A DNA stretch of 40,000 nt from Cristatella mucedo (GCA_009760855.2 WPIO01000062.1:257501-297500); one strand, 5' to 3'; positions 1 through 10,631 are shown, numbered from the stretch's first letter. Program-made: numbers and translations. The notes: generated by a model from the letters alone, not told the origin.

Positions 1-112
1 TTCTGGTCTTGTTGAGGTTTGTCCAACTACATTCTATTGTTTTTTGTTGCAATGCTTGCTTGCCACCCCGTCCTCCCCTGCATTCGCCTGAATTCCATTT
101 GAAATTCTGCAG

Positions 113-263
113 CAGCAAGCGGCCATCGCCCGTGGCTCGTGCAGCAAGCATGACGAGCAGCAAGTCGAACTCAACTGAACCGTCAACTGATTGCACGGCT
201 AGAAGCCAATGTGCCTTGCTGGAGGTGCTTGCCTGTGCACATTCGTCATCCAAGAAGCTTCCG
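113..263 (+). CDS. possible internal exon of an unknown Ser-rich protein
   Basis: The segment is bounded on the left by a pyrimidine-containing stretch ending in TTCTGCAG and on the right by CCG|GTAGGA, a moderate splice donor. One frame is open throughout and reads a Ser/Thr/Lys-rich peptide beginning SSKRPSPVARAASM and ending QCALLEVLACAHSSSKKLP. The composition resembles a disordered stretch of a nuclear protein, but I do not recognise the family. The frame has no start of its own that looks convincing, and it stays open on both sides of the proposed exon. It could be chance: 50 codons is short, and no partner exon is visible in the next 1.5 kb. Confidence 0.22.
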
Positions 264-1847
264 GTAGGAGGGGCGGCACCCAAACTACTCCGTGTGCAGA
301 TCTTGATGATTCGTGGCTCTTTCTGCGCCACCTAGGCCCTATCCCCTCACCTGTGTACTTCGGACTTTGAAGCTAAGAAGTGGTTTGTATATAGTGGTTA
401 TGTTGCTCCTCTGAGGTCTTCCTATTTGGTGGAGGTATAGTAGATTAGGGAACAACTAGCCATGTCTCGTTTTGGCTGAGTGACTAAGCTGGAATATTTT
501 CAAAGATCCAACTTCACCTTTTTTGTGAAGTCGGCAAGTACTTTAAGTTTATGCAAGTTTTGGAGGTTATCGGACCGAAGCTAGCTTTTTAATCGGCCTT
601 AGTCTGCCATTTCTGTGCCTCGGTAATCAGTGGGTGAGCAGCAAAATGAAAAGCATGTTCCTAGATTTTTATGCTGTTATGCATTATACTTAATTGGAAC
701 TTATGACCTACCCTTCTTATACAAGAGTTGTTCGTTGTACTTGTGCTGCCGTATACATTCGCTGCTGGGAACAAGATGGCATTTGCAACCACCACCGCCT
801 AGCAGTGTCTGCATGCAATAATTCATGGAATGCATGTAAGGGAGTTAAGAGCTGTCTGAACGTGGCTGCGATATGCAAACCACTGGTATCCCCAACGTTC
901 ACACTCGCAGGCACAATATGGCTGAGGTATACTAACTTGCAATGGGTTTTCTCGACTTGGCAGTAGATTAAAACGTATGGATTTCTATCCCATTGAGGAA
1001 GATTAACCTCTGAAGGGTGGTATTATCCAGACACTTCCGTATGGCTAGCAGCTTTTTATAAAGCAGTTGCTAGTCAATGAAATATTCAGTTCGGTTTGTA
1101 TAGAGAATCAATCGATTCTGATCGCACCGATTGCTATCTGTGAGCTGTTCTTGTCAGACCTTCACAATGCTGTGCTGGTGACCGAAGGAAAACTTAATGT
1201 GCCACAGTTCACGAATGCTGGGAAGATACCGGGCTAGAAATTTGGTCGCCGGTTAAAGAAGATAATCGTCTTTGAGGCTGCAGCATAGGCAAAAGATTTG
1301 TTTATTCAGCCTGGTCAGTGAAACGAAAAAGCGAATAAGTGTTTATGTGTCCATAGGCAGTAGTTTGTTATGCGCGACGGTCAAACAACAAACAGATAAG
1401 CGTTAAACAGGTTTGGCTGTATTGGTTTCTGTATACGATGTTCGAAAGAACTTCGGTTTTAAGAAGATAATTCTCCAATGTACAAGGACCGCATGTTGCG
1501 ATCGGTCCTTTTGTCTGTCTCACAGCCTCAGTGATCGCCCTCTCTGCATCTAGGCATACGTATCAATGAAATCGTGCTTATGTATTGCGAGTTGTGCATG
1601 AGCTATGTCAGAGGTCGCTTATCGCTTCGGGTCTGCCACGCTAGCAGCTGCGTTAGATATGCCAGCGGCTAGTAACCTGCATATTAGTTATGATCGTGAA
1701 TGCATATTATCACTTCGTTATTGTAGTTCAAATGCATTCCTAGATGTCTCCTAGATTCCCAGATGCATGGATCTGCTGTTGCACTCCACCCCTTCCTGCT
1801 TCTCCACCTCCCCTCCCGGTCCTCCTCTGCCAGCCCACCCGAGCATG
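264..1847. other. no recognised feature
   Basis: Only short open frames overlapping on both strands occur here. I see no splice-bounded exon, repeat tail or RNA gene that I can support. Confidence 0.5.
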
Positions 1848-3543
1848 CATAATTAACATCATAAATATGTCATTAGCCTCAGGTCATGTCCCAGCACCTT
1901 TCAAAAAGGCTGTAGCCACCACGCTACTCGAGAAAGCAACACTTGATCAGGAGAACTTGAGGCTACTTCTGCCAAGTCTCCCTTTACGGTATTTGTCAAA
2001 GACACTGGAATGAGTCGTGGCAGCCCAGCTGAACTAATAAATTGAAGCTTCTAGCCGTGCTAGTAAGTTCCAGTCTAGTTTTAGAGCTAATCACTCCACA
2101 GAGTCTGCATTGCTTCAGGTGTATAGCAACCCAACTTAGGAATGCAGACTTAGGTAGGGTTTCTTTGCTTGCTTTTCTCGATCTTTCGGCAGCTTTTGAT
2201 CCTATCGATCGAGTTCTTTTTGAGCGCCTCTTATCTAACCTGGGCATCACTGGCACTGCATCGCAATGGTTGAGGTCCTATCTTGGTGGGAGACTCCAGA
2301 GTATCGATGTGAATTGAAATAGATCATCCGAGAAACCTCTGAAATATGAGGTACCTCAGGGATCTGTGCTGGATCTCATTCTTTTCATGGTTTATACTTT
2401 CCCTCTTGCCGATGTGATTGCCAAGCACAATCTAGGCTTTTACTTCGATGCAGATGACACTCAGTTTTACCTTTGCTTTTTTTCCCTCCTAGCCCTCCAG
2501 CACGTCGAATTCTCTCAACTCCCTTGCTGCATGTATTGATGACATCCGCCCATCGATGGCAGCAAACTTTCTGTAATTTCATGATGGTAAAACCAACTTA
2601 CTGGTTATGGACAAACCAAGTGTGATACAGAAATTTGAAAGGCTGACGTTTAAAATCGGGTCTGTCAGCATATCTCCTGTGGAATCTGCACGAAATCTAG
2701 GTGTCTCGTTCCAAAATGACCTTTCATTACACGACCACATCAGCTCCACAGTCAAATCTGCCTACTTTCAGCTGCATAGCTTTGCTAAAATTCGGGCTCG
2801 TTTAGACAGGAATACTGCATATAAATTTGTCCATGCATTTGTGACATCTCGTCTCGACTTCTGTGACTCACTGCTTGCTTGTCTACCGGCCTGTGCACTC
2901 AGGCGCTTACAGCTGGTGCACAACTCTGCAGCTAGGCTTGACTGTCTTGAGTGTCGCAGCTTCCCACATCGCACCACTTCTCGCCGACCTGCACTGGCTC
3001 CCGGTCAAGCAATGCATTGACTTTAAGGTTTTGTTGCTCACTTTTAGGTCGCTTCATTATTTGGCTCCAGCCTAGCTATCAGATCTACTCCCCCACCATG
3101 CTAAGCATCGTACCACCAGCTTTTCGGAATTGAACTGTTTTACTATACTTAGTGTACAAACCTTGAATCCTATGGAGACCGTGCCTGTAGTTGGTGTGCT
3201 CCCAAAGCCTGGAACTCACTTCTGACTTGCGTCACAACATATCCTGACTTGTCCACATTGTAAAAGAAACTAAAAACGCATCTATTTGTGACAGCTTTTA
3301 GTGGGTTCCCGTGGTTCGTCCTTTATGTGCTTATGCATGCTGATACTGTGCATGCTGCCACCAACTAAGCTTTCATGCTGCCCCGGTGCATGTCACCCCT
3401 AACCAATTTATTCCAGTTGTTTATTGAGCGTGCTACCACTTACCATTCATTCATGCTTCCTTAGCAGCAAATGTAAAGTGCTTAGAAAGAGATTGAGTTC
3501 TCTGAGGGCGCTATATCAAATGCATTATTATTATTATTATTAT
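1848..3543 (+). mobile_element. LINE family 1, 5'-truncated copy A (dead)
   Basis: This is a CR1/L2-like non-LTR retrotransposon covering most of the RT domain, the C-terminal region, the 3' UTR and the (ATT)n tail. Reading through indels, the RT landmarks appear in order: SLASGHVPAPFKKAV near 1870-1915; block A LAFLDLSAAFDPIDR near 2170-2215; a block B like VPQGSVLDLILF near 2350-2390; and a damaged block C, DADDTQFYL in place of YADDTQLYL, near 2446-2472. The typical C-terminal stretch follows at 2607-3020. Several frameshifts and stops make it non-functional. The 3' end carries the family stem-loop (3474-3515) and ATT repeats ending at 3543. The left edge is set by the start of similarity to the copy at 30 kb. 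Confidence 0.88.
2607..3020 (+). pseudogene. LINE family 1 RT C-terminal fragment
   Basis: This is the longest open piece of copy A, 137 codons. It starts just after the RT catalytic blocks and includes the family signature motifs SAYFQLHSFAKIRARLDR, VHAFVTSRLDFCDSLL and RRLQLVHNSAARL, the thumb-like region shared by CR1/L2-type elements. It is closely similar to 5770-6432, and a frameshift near 2940 ends the agreement. The continuing coding sequence (HHFSPTCTGSR) is picked up in another frame. Not a host gene. Confidence 0.8.
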
Positions 3544-3549
3544 CTTGTT

Positions 3550-3805
3550 GGACTATGCACGCACTGAGCTATGCTGTGCAGAATAGGCAGGTTTTTGGCT
3601 TTGATTTAAATGTCATTAAGTCTGAGGATATCATGGCATGAATCTTAAGGGAGTTTTAGGTTTTGAGTCCATACGAACTGAAGTGAGGGTATGGGCTCCA
3701 AAGGATTTGACTTTGGTTTGGAACGTTTGGTTAAAGGACTTGAGTCAGAGCTGTGGTATGATGTAAAGCTTGTAGAGAAGTATTTTCATTAGGTAGGCCG
3801 GAGCA
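3550..3805 (-). mobile_element. LINE family 1, degenerate C-terminal/3' UTR fragment
   Basis: Read on the minus strand, this stretch matches the C-terminal coding end and start of the 3' UTR of family 1. Compared with the better copy at 30.7-31.0 kb, the shared landmarks include the segment around 'catacgaactgaa', the segment 'ctccaaaggatttga' and the segment 'taggccggagcaagaa'. It is much more diverged than copy A, which it directly abuts. Copy A may therefore have landed inside it, but I cannot find the other half to the left of 1848. Confidence 0.6.
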
Positions 3806-3925
3806 AGAATATAATAATAGTAATAATGACAATAACAATGTATTTGCATATTGTTCTCAGAGAGAAGTAATCTCTTCTCAGGCTCATTACATATGCTGTA
3901 AAGTAAAGCAATTCAACAAAGGGAC
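3806..3925 (-). mobile_element. LINE family 1 3' tail, degenerate
   Basis: An AAT-rich microsatellite start (3808-3840) is followed by the reverse complement of the family 1 tail: 'ctcagagagaagtaatctct' and then 'ttacatatgctgtaaag'. Because the tail orientation restarts here, this is a second minus-strand insertion distinct from 3550-3805. Confidence 0.6.
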
Positions 3926-4364
3926 CTACAAGTGAGTGACAACCGTGAAGTTGATACACTGATTGATGTTAGCCTCAGCAAGTCAGTTGAAATTGGAGTT
4001 AGAAAAGGGTCTGCTGAACCAACAGCCTCATTTATATAGCAGTAGAAGAGCTTTTGCTGCTATGTTTTATAGGAACAGCAGTTGGGAGACAGCAATAGTC
4101 TTCTTAGATTGGGATTTGGACTTTTAGAAGAGGTCAGCAGAAGCAGCCCTGATGGTAGACAATGAAATGGAGCAAGGAATGCTGGCTAGAGTATTCCGTG
4201 AGGATGTTAGCTTTGGGGTGGGATCTCTTTTTTGTCTTTCCTGCTGAACAGAGATGCTAGAAAAGAGATCTATTTTATCTTCAGAAGGATATATAGGTGT
4301 GCTGCTGACCTAGGCGTGGATTAAGGAGACGGTCTTATGGTCAACATAAGCACCTTTGCCTTAG
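3926..4364. other. unassigned, probably decayed LINE 3' region
   Basis: The stretch lies between a minus-strand LINE tail and a minus-strand LINE coding fragment, so it may be the body of one decayed insertion. I could not align it to the known family 1 or family 2 segments. Confidence 0.3.
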
Positions 4365-4770
4365 CTAGGATTCAGTGTGACAAGCCACAAGTGTCCTGAT
4401 TTTTGTAACCTGCATGTCGATAGAAAGTCTGTCCTGATTTTTTGCATCCTTTTCAAGTTTTTGCTTAGTATTCCTAGCTATTTTAAGATCTGCAGCAAAT
4501 TGTAGGTTATTTTGGCATGGGGGTAGATTGTTCTTAGTCAGCCATGCAAACTCATGCAAAACATTGGCAAGCTTCAAGTTGAAGCAGTCCACCTTTGAGG
4601 CTGTGTGGGATAAAATATTGAACATAAGAGACAAGGAAAATATTGTTTGCAATATACGTCAATTTTGGGAGTCTTGATGTTTTGTGATTCACAGATATTA
4701 CAGATTCACAGATTTGATACCGAAGCTGACATGAACGGCAGTCTGAGATCTGAATGAGATGTGAAAATGG
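4365..4770 (-). pseudogene. LINE fragment between endonuclease and RT domains
   Basis: A 95-codon minus-strand frame (4365-4652) has the layout of the linker between the endonuclease and RT of CR1/L2-type elements. It has a segment like LANVLHEFAWLTKNNLPP, then a basic stretch with IARNTKQKLEKDAK, then RLSIDMQ. In known elements this is the 'APW(F/Y)N ... K..R..LE..YKKT' region. Upstream on the same strand, to about 4770, further residues resemble the end of the endonuclease (AVHVSFGI) but are broken by stops. It contains neither an intact endonuclease nor RT blocks. Which of the two local families it belongs to is unclear, because no other copy here covers this part. Confidence 0.55.
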
Positions 4771-4865
4771 TCGAATATGCAGAATTTGTTAATAAGGAAA
4801 GGCAAACTACTTGCGCGTCACACCTGGTTGTTGGTTCAGCCTTGAAAAGACCAAGCAAAACAAAA

Positions 4866-4962
4866 TCGATCGTGCTTCCTTTGCAACAAATGTAAAGTGC
4901 CTAGAAAGAGATTGAGTTCTCTGAGGGTGCTATATCAAGTATATTACTATTATTATTATTAT
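4866..4962 (+). mobile_element. LINE family 1 3' tail only
   Basis: This is a severely 5'-truncated insertion that keeps only the last ~100 bases: 'gcaacaaatgtaaagtgcc', the AGAGATTGAGTTCTCT hairpin and an (ATT)n run ending near 4962. The lower stem has changed to AAGTGCC/GGGTGCT and still pairs through G-T wobbles. Confidence 0.85.
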
Positions 4963-5113
4963 AAAATAAAAGATCTTTACGGTATCTTATTTAATGCTCG
5001 TATTTTCTTAAATATTTAGGCTTTTTTATTGTGTTAGGTAACTCCTTTAACCACTAAGCAATGCGATATTCGTTATCATTTTCTTCTATTATTACTTTTT
5101 AGCGGAAAATAGC

Positions 5114-5757
5114 TTGCACTATCTTATGGGCTGCCTATGGAGTCTGCTGGCCAATTCTGAGAGGTCTCATTTCCCAGATATTAAAGGCTCGGCCGACAAG
5201 TTTTCGGCCTTCTTCCCTGAAAAAATTGCACACATTCGTGACTCCATTACAGCCCCTCCAATTAAAACAATTGTTGAATTGCAACCTGTGACCTTCCTTG
5301 AGATTTTGCAAGATTTCTGCATGTGATATAGCTACCTGAATGACGACTAGTAAAAAGAGCTCGTCTCCTGAAGACCCTATACCATCCTCTCAGTGGTCTT
5401 CACTGGCAGGCAAACATAGCCCAGCCAAAACTGAGATTTGTAATACTTCTCTGGAAAATGGGGTTCTACCCAGGTCCTTCAAATCGGCCATCGTTATATC
5501 GATACTTAAAAAAAGTCCGGATTCGATTCAGAGGTCCTTGCAACTATTGCCCAGTTTCCCTTTTTTTTTAAGATTCTTGAAAAAATTGTTGCTAAGCAGC
5601 TTGGAGCAAACACACTGAAAAGAATTAATTTGGTCAGAAAATTTTAGTCGGTATTCAAGCGACCACCGGAATCTGCTGCAGCCACTGGTAAAGTGAATGC
5701 TTGCCGTGCAGACATTCGAACCTGGATGTCGGCAAATTTCCTTAACTAAACGGCGAT
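5114..5757 (+). mobile_element. LINE family 2, left part of an interrupted copy
   Basis: Two short frames read the region just upstream of RT and the first RT segment. The first has DKFSAFFPEKIAHIRDSI; the second has KSSSPEDPIPSS followed by SLENGVLPRSFKSAIV. These are the usual pre-RT landmarks of CR1/L2-type LINEs. After about 5660 the sequence jumps straight to 'cggaatctgctgcagccact', which in the copy at 27.2-28.5 kb lies past the catalytic YADD block. About 375 bp of RT core is therefore deleted. The element breaks off near 5757 where a family 1 copy is inserted, and resumes at 6689. Confidence 0.75.
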
Positions 5758-6688
5758 AAACGACCCAGTGTGCTGCAGAAATTTGAAAGGCTGACGTTTA
5801 AAATTGGCTCTGTCAGCATATCTCTTGTTGAATCAGCTCGAAATCTAGATGTCATGTTCCAAAGCGACCTCTCGTTAGACGACTATATCAGCTCCACAGT
5901 CAAATCTGCCTATTTTCAGCTTCATAGCATTGCTAAAATTCGGGCTTGTTTAGATAAGGATACCACATCTAAGGTGGTCCATGCATTCGTGACATCCCGT
6001 CTCGACTTTTGCAACTCACTTCTTACTGGCCTACCAGCATGTGCGATCAAGCGATTGCAGCTGGTGCAAAACTCGGCAGCTAGGCTTGTTTGTCGTGAGC
6101 GTCGAAGTTGCCACATTACACCACTTCTCACCGACCTGCACTGGCTACCAGTCAAGCAACGGATTGACTTCAAGGTTTTGTCGCTCACTTTTAGATCACT
6201 TCATTCTTTGGCTCCAGCCTATCTCTCAGATATACTACCCCATCAGGCCAAGCATCGTACCACCCGCTTTTCGGAGTCCAACAGTTTACCAATACCTCGT
6301 ACGAACCCCAAATCCTTTGGAGACCATGCATCTAGTTTGTATGCTCCCAAAGCCTGGAACTCCCTCCTGACTTGCGTCAGAACATCCCCTGACTTGACCA
6401 CATTTAAAAAGAACAAAGACACACCTATCTAGGACAGCATTTAGTGGGTCCCTGTGATTCGTCCTTCATGTGCTTATGCGTGCTGACACTGTGCATGCTG
6501 CCACTAACCACATTTGCATGCTGACCGTGTGCATGTCACCCCTAACCATGTTATTCATTTTGTTTGTTTATCAAGCATGATATTACTCACCATTCAATTG
6601 CATGTCCCTTTGCAGCAAATGTAAAGCGCCTAGAGAGAGATTGAGTTCTCTGAGGGCCCTTTATTAAGTGCATTATTATTATTATTAT
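5758..6688 (+). mobile_element. LINE family 1, 5'-truncated copy B nested in family 2
   Basis: This is the best preserved family 1 copy: C-terminal coding region, 3' UTR, stem-loop (6623-6663) and (ATT)n ending at about 6688. Its left junction is 'ggcgataaa|cgacccagtg' and its right junction is 'attatt|ataaaactgaac'. The bases ATAAA occur at both ends and fit a short target-site duplication. Flanking sequence on both sides is family 2 and is continuous with the uninterrupted family 2 copy around 27735-27765. The insertion is therefore younger than the family 2 element it entered. Confidence 0.88.
5770..6432 (+). pseudogene. LINE family 1 RT C-terminal region (longest ORF in window)
   Basis: This 220-codon frame begins just after the RT catalytic blocks and runs to near the natural end of the polyprotein. 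Landmarks in order: ISSTVKSAYFQLHSIAKI (around residues 39-56), VHAFVTSRLDFCNSLL (70-85), RRSCHITPLLTDLHWLPV (111-128), SLAPAYLSDIL (146-156) and APKAWNSLLTCVRTSPDL (193-210). The order HWLP, then APAYL, then AW/LWNSLP is typical of CR1/L2-like LINE C-termini. The end is frameshifted compared with the copy at 16.2 kb, which reads on through NLKTYLFRTAF. No catalytic residues are included, so this fragment has no enzymatic function. Confidence 0.85.
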
Positions 6689-7057
6689 AAAACTGAACTT
6701 CTGCCTCACAAGACACCCCAAGCATGTAGCTGGACTAGAAGACTTTACTCTCCAATAGGTGAAGCTATTGTGCGACCTTCACCTTGTGCTCGAAATTAGA
6801 TGTCGCCTTTACCAGCTGCCTACATTTTGAAAGCTTTTTTAAGAAGACTGCTTCCACAACTAGCCATCACGTCTGATCCCTATGTAAGATTAGGGAGCTG
6901 TCTTCCACAGTGGCTTGCAGAAAGTTTAAGTAGATTCTTGGTATTGTTTCAGCTAGGTTATTGCAATTCCATTTTTGGCTGGGGTACCAAAAAAGCCACT
7001 AGGCCACTGAAGCAGGTGATGAATATGGCTGCAAGGGTAGTTAGTAGATATGCATCA
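6689..7057 (+). mobile_element. LINE family 2, right part of the interrupted copy
   Basis: The sequence aligns with 27745-28110: 'cctcacaagacaccccaagc', the SPIGEAIVRPSPC-like peptide, and the stretch ending KKATRPLKQVMNMAARVV. Stops and small indels are frequent. Similarity fades after about 7057, before the C-terminal motifs and without a visible (ATTAC)n end, so the 3' part is lost or unrecognisable. Confidence 0.75.
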
Positions 7058-8359
7058 TTGTTTGCTACTTGGACCAGGGTTCTCTTTTGTGAATAATCAT
7101 CGCTATGATTGTCAGTGCTCGAAGCTATAAACCTTAAGGGCTTCCTGGGAGAAATGCTACCGATTTTAAGGTGATTATATTGATATCTTAAAGCTTGAGG
7201 TAGCTGAATGGTCTATTTTTTGGCACTGCTGTCATGTTCAGACCCTTAGTTTATCCTTCCCCTTCTCTTCATGGCTTAAGTGTTCCGGGTGCTCAGCTTT
7301 TTCTATGTAATGAGCACTTCCATACAACACTATTAACATATTTCTGTGCTGGCACTCTTGCTTTTGACAGCCATGGTTTGGCTCGACTTGCCATTCTGGC
7401 GACTTTGTAGCCTTTCTGCGTAACTAAACATGTTCAGTTCATATCTCGTTGAGTGACTCATCGTGTCGAGTGTCCTGAGACCGGATTCCTGTCCCCCTCC
7501 CACCAAAGCAAAACTATAGCTTAAGCAATATCAGTTCCATGTGGATAAAAACAGACAGACCGAGTGAGGGAGAAAGATGCTGTATTCGAATATGATTGGA
7601 CTTCTGAATAAAGGCACTGCTAAGAATAACATGAAAGTATCAGATCGTGACGGCTAGAAAGTATGTGACATAGTCGGCTGCAGAAGAATAGATGTCGTTG
7701 CATAAGAAATGTGCATACTCGTGTGTTCTGTGCTTGTGTAGATACATCACATTTTGGCAAGCCATTTTGATAAATCCCACAAAATCTTCAGTATTATCTG
7801 CCATGATATTCATCCAATCTGTAGAATGTTTTGTCAATAACAGTAAGTCATTCAATGTACGACATGCAGCTTTTTGTGGCTGTATGGCAATAGTCTAGAT
7901 GCTTGTGACCCGTAAAGATGCATTCACACAAACAATCCCTGCAGGTCTGAAATTGCAGTCATAAGCAAATAAGCTGGAATTGATTGTCCGTAGTACATTG
8001 CCTATAAATTATGTTCTGGAAGATACCATATCTGCTAAATGGTTTTTGGAGATGATTCATTTTCCATGAACAAATTGTCTGCTATTTTCAGCATCGGGGT
8101 CATGCAAAATTGATAATGAAACAACCAAGTAACTTTTTACTGGACGGCCTGTGACGATGACACAGCACGTGCCGTCTGTGTTTCAATGCATTTTTATGTT
8201 TATGTTTGGTGTGTGGGTGATGTGATACCCTCAGCTGCTGCCGGATTTCAAGCCAAACTTGTGTGATAAGTTGAATTAATTTGGTACAACTTCTCAGAAC
8301 AAAATTTTGGTTTACATTTTCATTTATCCTGGCAGCTTGTGTCTTGCTGCTCTTGAGAT
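7058..8359. other. no recognised feature
   Basis: The sequence is AT-rich with short opposed frames. I see no repeat tail, exon or RNA gene that I can support. Confidence 0.45.
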
Positions 8360-8455
8360 TGCTGTTTTAAACGATAGCAAACCTTGAAAAATGAGATCCA
8401 TTGGCCATGCTGTTTTAAACTATAGCAAACCTCGAAAAATGAGATCCGTTGGCCA
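8360..8455. repeat. 48-bp tandem duplication
   Basis: Two adjacent 48-base units (8360-8407 and 8408-8455) start TGCTGTTTTAAAC and end ATTGGCCA or GTTGGCCA. They differ at only three positions by eye, so the duplication is recent or conserved compared with the decayed sequence around it. Neither unit has an open frame of note. Confidence 0.9.
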
Positions 8456-8650
8456 TTAGCATCGTCCTTCCTTTCTTGAGTCAAATGGGACTGGGAAGAA
8501 TCTCCTCAGTGCTAGGCCAGCGAGACTGAGGCTTATTGGCTAGGTCTACAATCAGCTTCACTTACGAGTTACGAAGATGTGGCCGATCACCTGATTGGTT
8601 GTAGCAGGCTGGGCTTGACTCTGGTAAATGTCAGATCCTTCTGGGGTGAC

Positions 8651-9625
8651 TCAGCAGGATCTGGGTGATTGACGTGCTGTTCCTTGTAAGCTCAGCTGCA
8701 GCCTCGAGTTTTCTGGCTCTGCAATCATTATCAGCCCGGTGGGCATTAACGTGCTGCCGGTCGATCCATGGAGCATTGGAGATGGGTGGGGTTTAGGTGC
8801 AAGGACGGCAGCTTCCTGTTTTGGGGGTGGTGCCTGCTGCTGGTCGCATTGGTGATGGCTGCTGTTTGGTCCTCTTGGAGGAGGGACTGGGGTCAAAGGC
8901 CGGCTCTGTGCCTGCTGGCTTGGTACCTGATCACTGCTAGCCCTGGCCATGGACTGAGGCCAACTTGTGTGATTTGTGCCTCCTGCATAGGTATCTGCCG
9001 TCAGTCTTTGAGACTTCTGTCACGGCCATTTGCTGTATGTTCAAGCGAGTGGTGCCGCAGTTGCACAGTGGGCCTGTGGTACTCAGTGGTAGCATTCAGT
9101 TGGAGTTGGGGGACCTTCTAGGAAGTGCCGATGCCTGAGCGCTGGATATGTCTGTGTACAAGGTTCATTGGGTTTCGAAGGGTGGCAAGGTAAGAAGCGC
9201 TGGCACATGAAGCTGCTCATTTTTTGTCAGTTTCCATTTGGCTCCATCCGGGTTCCTTGTCGCGATTGTCCAGTTTCCTCTTCATTTTGGTTTGCGCTGG
9301 CTACATAGGTGACCCAGCTGCTTCTGCTCTTGCCGTGCCCTGAGTAGAGCGAGCGCATGCGGTATCTGCATCTACTCAAAGTCAGCTAATGGTAGAAATG
9401 AAGTGGAATAGAGCACTTCGCCCTTGATGGCAGTCCGGGTATAGTCCTGTTGGAGCTCTTACTCTCAATGACGGTATATACAGAGCTCTGCTGTTTCGAT
9501 TGCTTCCTTAATGAACCGAGGTCAATCACATCTTGGTCGCAGACTTGAGACTTGGGTGTCCTAGTAGCGATTGGGGTCTCGCACTGCTTGACCAAACAGA
9601 CATAGGGCTGAAGTAACCAGTGCAT
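8651..9625 (-). pseudogene. unrecognised coding-like tract, three broken frames
   Basis: On the minus strand, three consecutive segments look protein-like in composition. The first (9386-9625) contains QVCDQDVIDLGSLRKQSKQQ. The second (about 9200-9385) contains SANQNEEETGQSRQGTR. The third (8651 to about 9025) is Gln/Pro/Ser-rich, with VPPPRGPNSSHHQC and QQQAPPPKQEAAVLAPKP. They lie in different frames separated by stops, as in a decayed gene or in exons split by short introns. No zinc knuckle, protease or polymerase motif is visible, so a retroelement gag or a disordered nuclear protein are both guesses. An opposite-strand frame at 8768-9121 overlaps the third segment and looks less protein-like. 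Confidence 0.25.
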
Positions 9626-10006
9626 TCAGGGCCCTCTGCTAGTTAAGGCTGAGATTTTTGGGGCACCGACCTCCGGGCAGGCGTTCCACATACTGTACTG
9701 CACACGGTCACTTTGCATACTGGGAAGAGTCGAGCATATGTCTCAAAGTATTTTTTGCTCAGAAACTACCATTGCTTTTCCCCTGCCTTTTCAAAGATTA
9801 AAAACAGCTATAATAAAGATGCAGTTACCATCCTTTCAGGAAATGTTAATGCATTTGGACTAATTAGAGTGTTGGCCACAGGTTTAACCGGCCGTTTGTT
9901 CTCGGAAATCATCTTCAGAGCCAGCAGTCTGGTCTAATGAGACCCCTACTGTTCTGTCTACCATCGAAGGGCAGAATCATGGCATTGGCATTGCGTGAGA
10001 CCCATC
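9626..10006. other. no recognised feature
   Basis: I see nothing supportable between the coding-like tract and the LINE tail that starts at about 10007. Confidence 0.4.
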
Positions 10007-10618
10007 GTTGTAATAATGATAGTGATAATAATTATTGCTTTTACTAAACCTGTTTGGCACTTCACATAAGCTTGAAAGGAAGCCATGAGCCGATCACTGG
10101 CAATAAATAGAATGCACAAGACTATAGCACATGTAAGCATACAAAGTACAAGTCATATTGGCATAGACAATATCAGTAAATAATGTGTGTTTTTAGAATT
10201 GCTTTAAATTTCAAGTTGATAGATGTCATTATGTCAGTCAGTAGTCACTTCCAGGCATAAGGAACATGGGATTTGAAGGCAGTCTTACAAGGATTCAGAC
10301 TGAAGCAAGGCGCAGCTATACGACGAGTCGGAGGAGCAGGTGGTGCTAGGGAATCCAGAAAAATATGAACTTACAGATTAGTGAGCCGAAGCAAGAGAAT
10401 AAATGGACTGAAAAGTGATTGAGAGGACCTTGAAGGTAATGTGCTTCTTGATGGGAAGCTAATGTTGGTAAGAAAGAGCTGGTACAATATGGATGCTGCA
10501 ACTTTCCTTACAAATCATATGGCTGCCGAGTTTGCACCGTGTGTAGAAGGCAGGAAGATCTGTGAGGAGAGAGTTACTGAAAGCTAGATTAGATGTCGCA
10601 AATGCATGGACTAACTTG
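10007..10618 (-). mobile_element. LINE family 1, sense 3' part of an inverted copy
   Basis: This is a minus-strand family 1 piece, from a decayed ATT-type tail (10007-10082) through the 3' UTR and the C-terminal coding region. It ends at the residues KLVHAF-T near 10618. Match points to the better copy at 30.5-31.0 kb include 'cacttccaggcat', 'gactgaaaagtgattgagag' and 'cttgaaggtaatgtgcttct'. It is strongly diverged and has no usable frame. Confidence 0.7.
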
Positions 10619-10631
10619 TCTGTTCTAAGCT

